Positions 4,852-5,407 of a stretch of 5,407 nucleotides of DNA are shown here, one piece after another (positions within the stretch are counted from its first letter, which is position 1; the number at the start of each line of letters is the position of its first letter). This stretch comes from an uncultured Actinoplanes sp. Lineage in GTDB: Bacteria; Actinomycetota; Actinomycetes; Mycobacteriales; Micromonosporaceae. The stretch is taken from positions 1 through 5,407 of the forward strand of contig CAKUMG010000489.1 in assembly GCA_934667465.1 (NCBI GenBank). Direction: 5' to 3'. Below the pieces are notes generated by a model, which worked only from the letters and a program-made list of their open reading frames with translations, ran no database searches and was not told the DNA's origin. The translations under genes and the position numbers were made by a program.

Positions 4852-5314
4852 TGTGGTCGCGGCAGGTCTGGGACGGTGGGCCGGCCTGGAGCGCTCGTAG
4901 GTATTCCTCGTTCACCATGACGACGAAGCGGGACCGCCGGTTCGGTAGCACCGGCATCCGCCAGTGGCCGCTGTTCTGCCAACTGCCGTGAATCCACCAG
5001 TACAGCCGGGGGACTTCGCTTTGGAAGAAGCGAGCCTGCAGCCGAGCATGGCGAGCCTGCTTGTACTGACCCAGCACCAGGACGCCGAGGGTGATCGCCG
5101 AGATGACCGCCGACGCGGCCCCATAGGCCTGGCCGATATCGCTGATCCGGGAGTAGTCGCCCTCCGCCGCGAACAAGCGACCAAGAACGAGGGGGAGAAG
5201 AAGCACCCCCGTTACGGCAACGATGAAGGCGGTTGCGGCGATCGTTGTCACGATCAGTCGACGAACGGTACTTGTGTCGCGACTTTTCGAGATCGGAGAG
5301 TCAGAAGCTCTCAT
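4835..5314 (-). CDS. Two-helix membrane protein, DUF6082-like
   Basis: 159 residues. A short basic N-terminus is followed by two membrane helices, about 20-46 and 62-82. Between them is a loop ending in ISDIGQAYGAASAVISAI, which resembles the GQAYGAAS signature of the actinobacterial DUF6082 family, and after helix 2 comes GQYKQARHARLQARFF, the usual charged QxxQ-like exit into the cytoplasm. The C-terminal part (100-159) is Trp/Tyr-rich (PRLYWWIHGSWQ) and then polar; it does not resemble the longer alpha-helical tail I recall for that family, so the assignment is tentative and the tail may be divergent. Function is unknown. ATG 5314 has GGAGG four bases upstream, and CATAAT at 5345-5340 is a good -10. 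Convergent with the small hydrophilic protein. Confidence 0.75.
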   Translation of the reverse strand: MRASDSPISKSRDTSTVRRLIVTTIAATAFIVAVTGVLLLPLVLGRLFAAEGDYSRISDIGQAYGAASAVISAITLGVLVLGQYKQARHARLQARFFQSEVPRLYWWIHGSWQNSGHWRMPVLPNRRSRFVVMVNEEYLRALQAGPPSQTCRDHTGPTG

Positions 5315-5339
5315 CGCGCCTCCAGGACGGCTTTTCGCG

Positions 5340-5345
5340 ATTATG
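5340..5345 (-). promoter_or_regulatory. -10 element of the membrane-protein gene
   Basis: On the minus strand CATAAT matches TATAAT in five of six bases. Transcription near 5333 would give a leader of about 19 bases containing the GGAGG. No clear -35 is seen 16-18 bases upstream. Bases 5346-5407 hold nothing else I can identify. Confidence 0.45.
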
Positions 5346-5407
5346 CCTGCGCCGGAGGAGGTGGGAGCCCATTCATTCGCATGGTGCCGATTTACCGGAT
5401 GCAGCCG

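Overview
The window is very GC-rich, with GTG and ATG starts, G/C-ending codons, strong purine-rich ribosome binding sites and several actinobacterial protein types. These include a DesK-type sensor kinase, a calerythrin-like EF-hand protein, a LacI repressor with a CebR-like operator, and a DUF6082-like membrane protein. This points to an actinomycete, plausibly of the Actinoplanes/Micromonospora group; that assignment is inference from composition and gene content only.

Layout: bases 1-304 (minus) hold a response regulator gene cut off about two thirds of the way through its receiver domain. It runs in frame into about 20 residues that look like another protein, most likely a serine hydrolase of the beta-lactamase family, and then hits a TAG. 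Its partner sensor histidine kinase (301-1401, minus) is intact and translationally coupled to it by an ATGA overlap. Divergent from the kinase, across a 106-base region carrying a perfect 15-base palindrome, lies a DUF1152 gene (1508-2467, plus). Just behind it is a 20-codon ORF that resembles the first residues of a GT1 glycosyltransferase, probably a remnant. The EF-hand gene (2646-3197, minus) and the lacI-type gene (3331-4311, plus) are divergent across 133 bases holding an inverted repeat and a near-consensus LacI-type operator. A hairpin follows lacI. Then come a short lipoprotein-like ORF (4266-4469, minus) that looks frameshifted or truncated, a 62-codon disordered small protein (4615-4803, plus), and a two-helix membrane protein (4835-5314, minus) convergent with it.

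The genes do not form one pathway. The window reads as chromosomal accessory sequence built of single-gene units, with three signs of gene decay: the truncated regulator, the glycosyltransferase-like stub and the lipoprotein-like ORF. The broken regulator is the most informative observation: the kinase appears to have lost the DNA-binding output of its own operon. I found no convincing evidence for a new multi-gene system, mobile element, CRISPR array or RNA gene.
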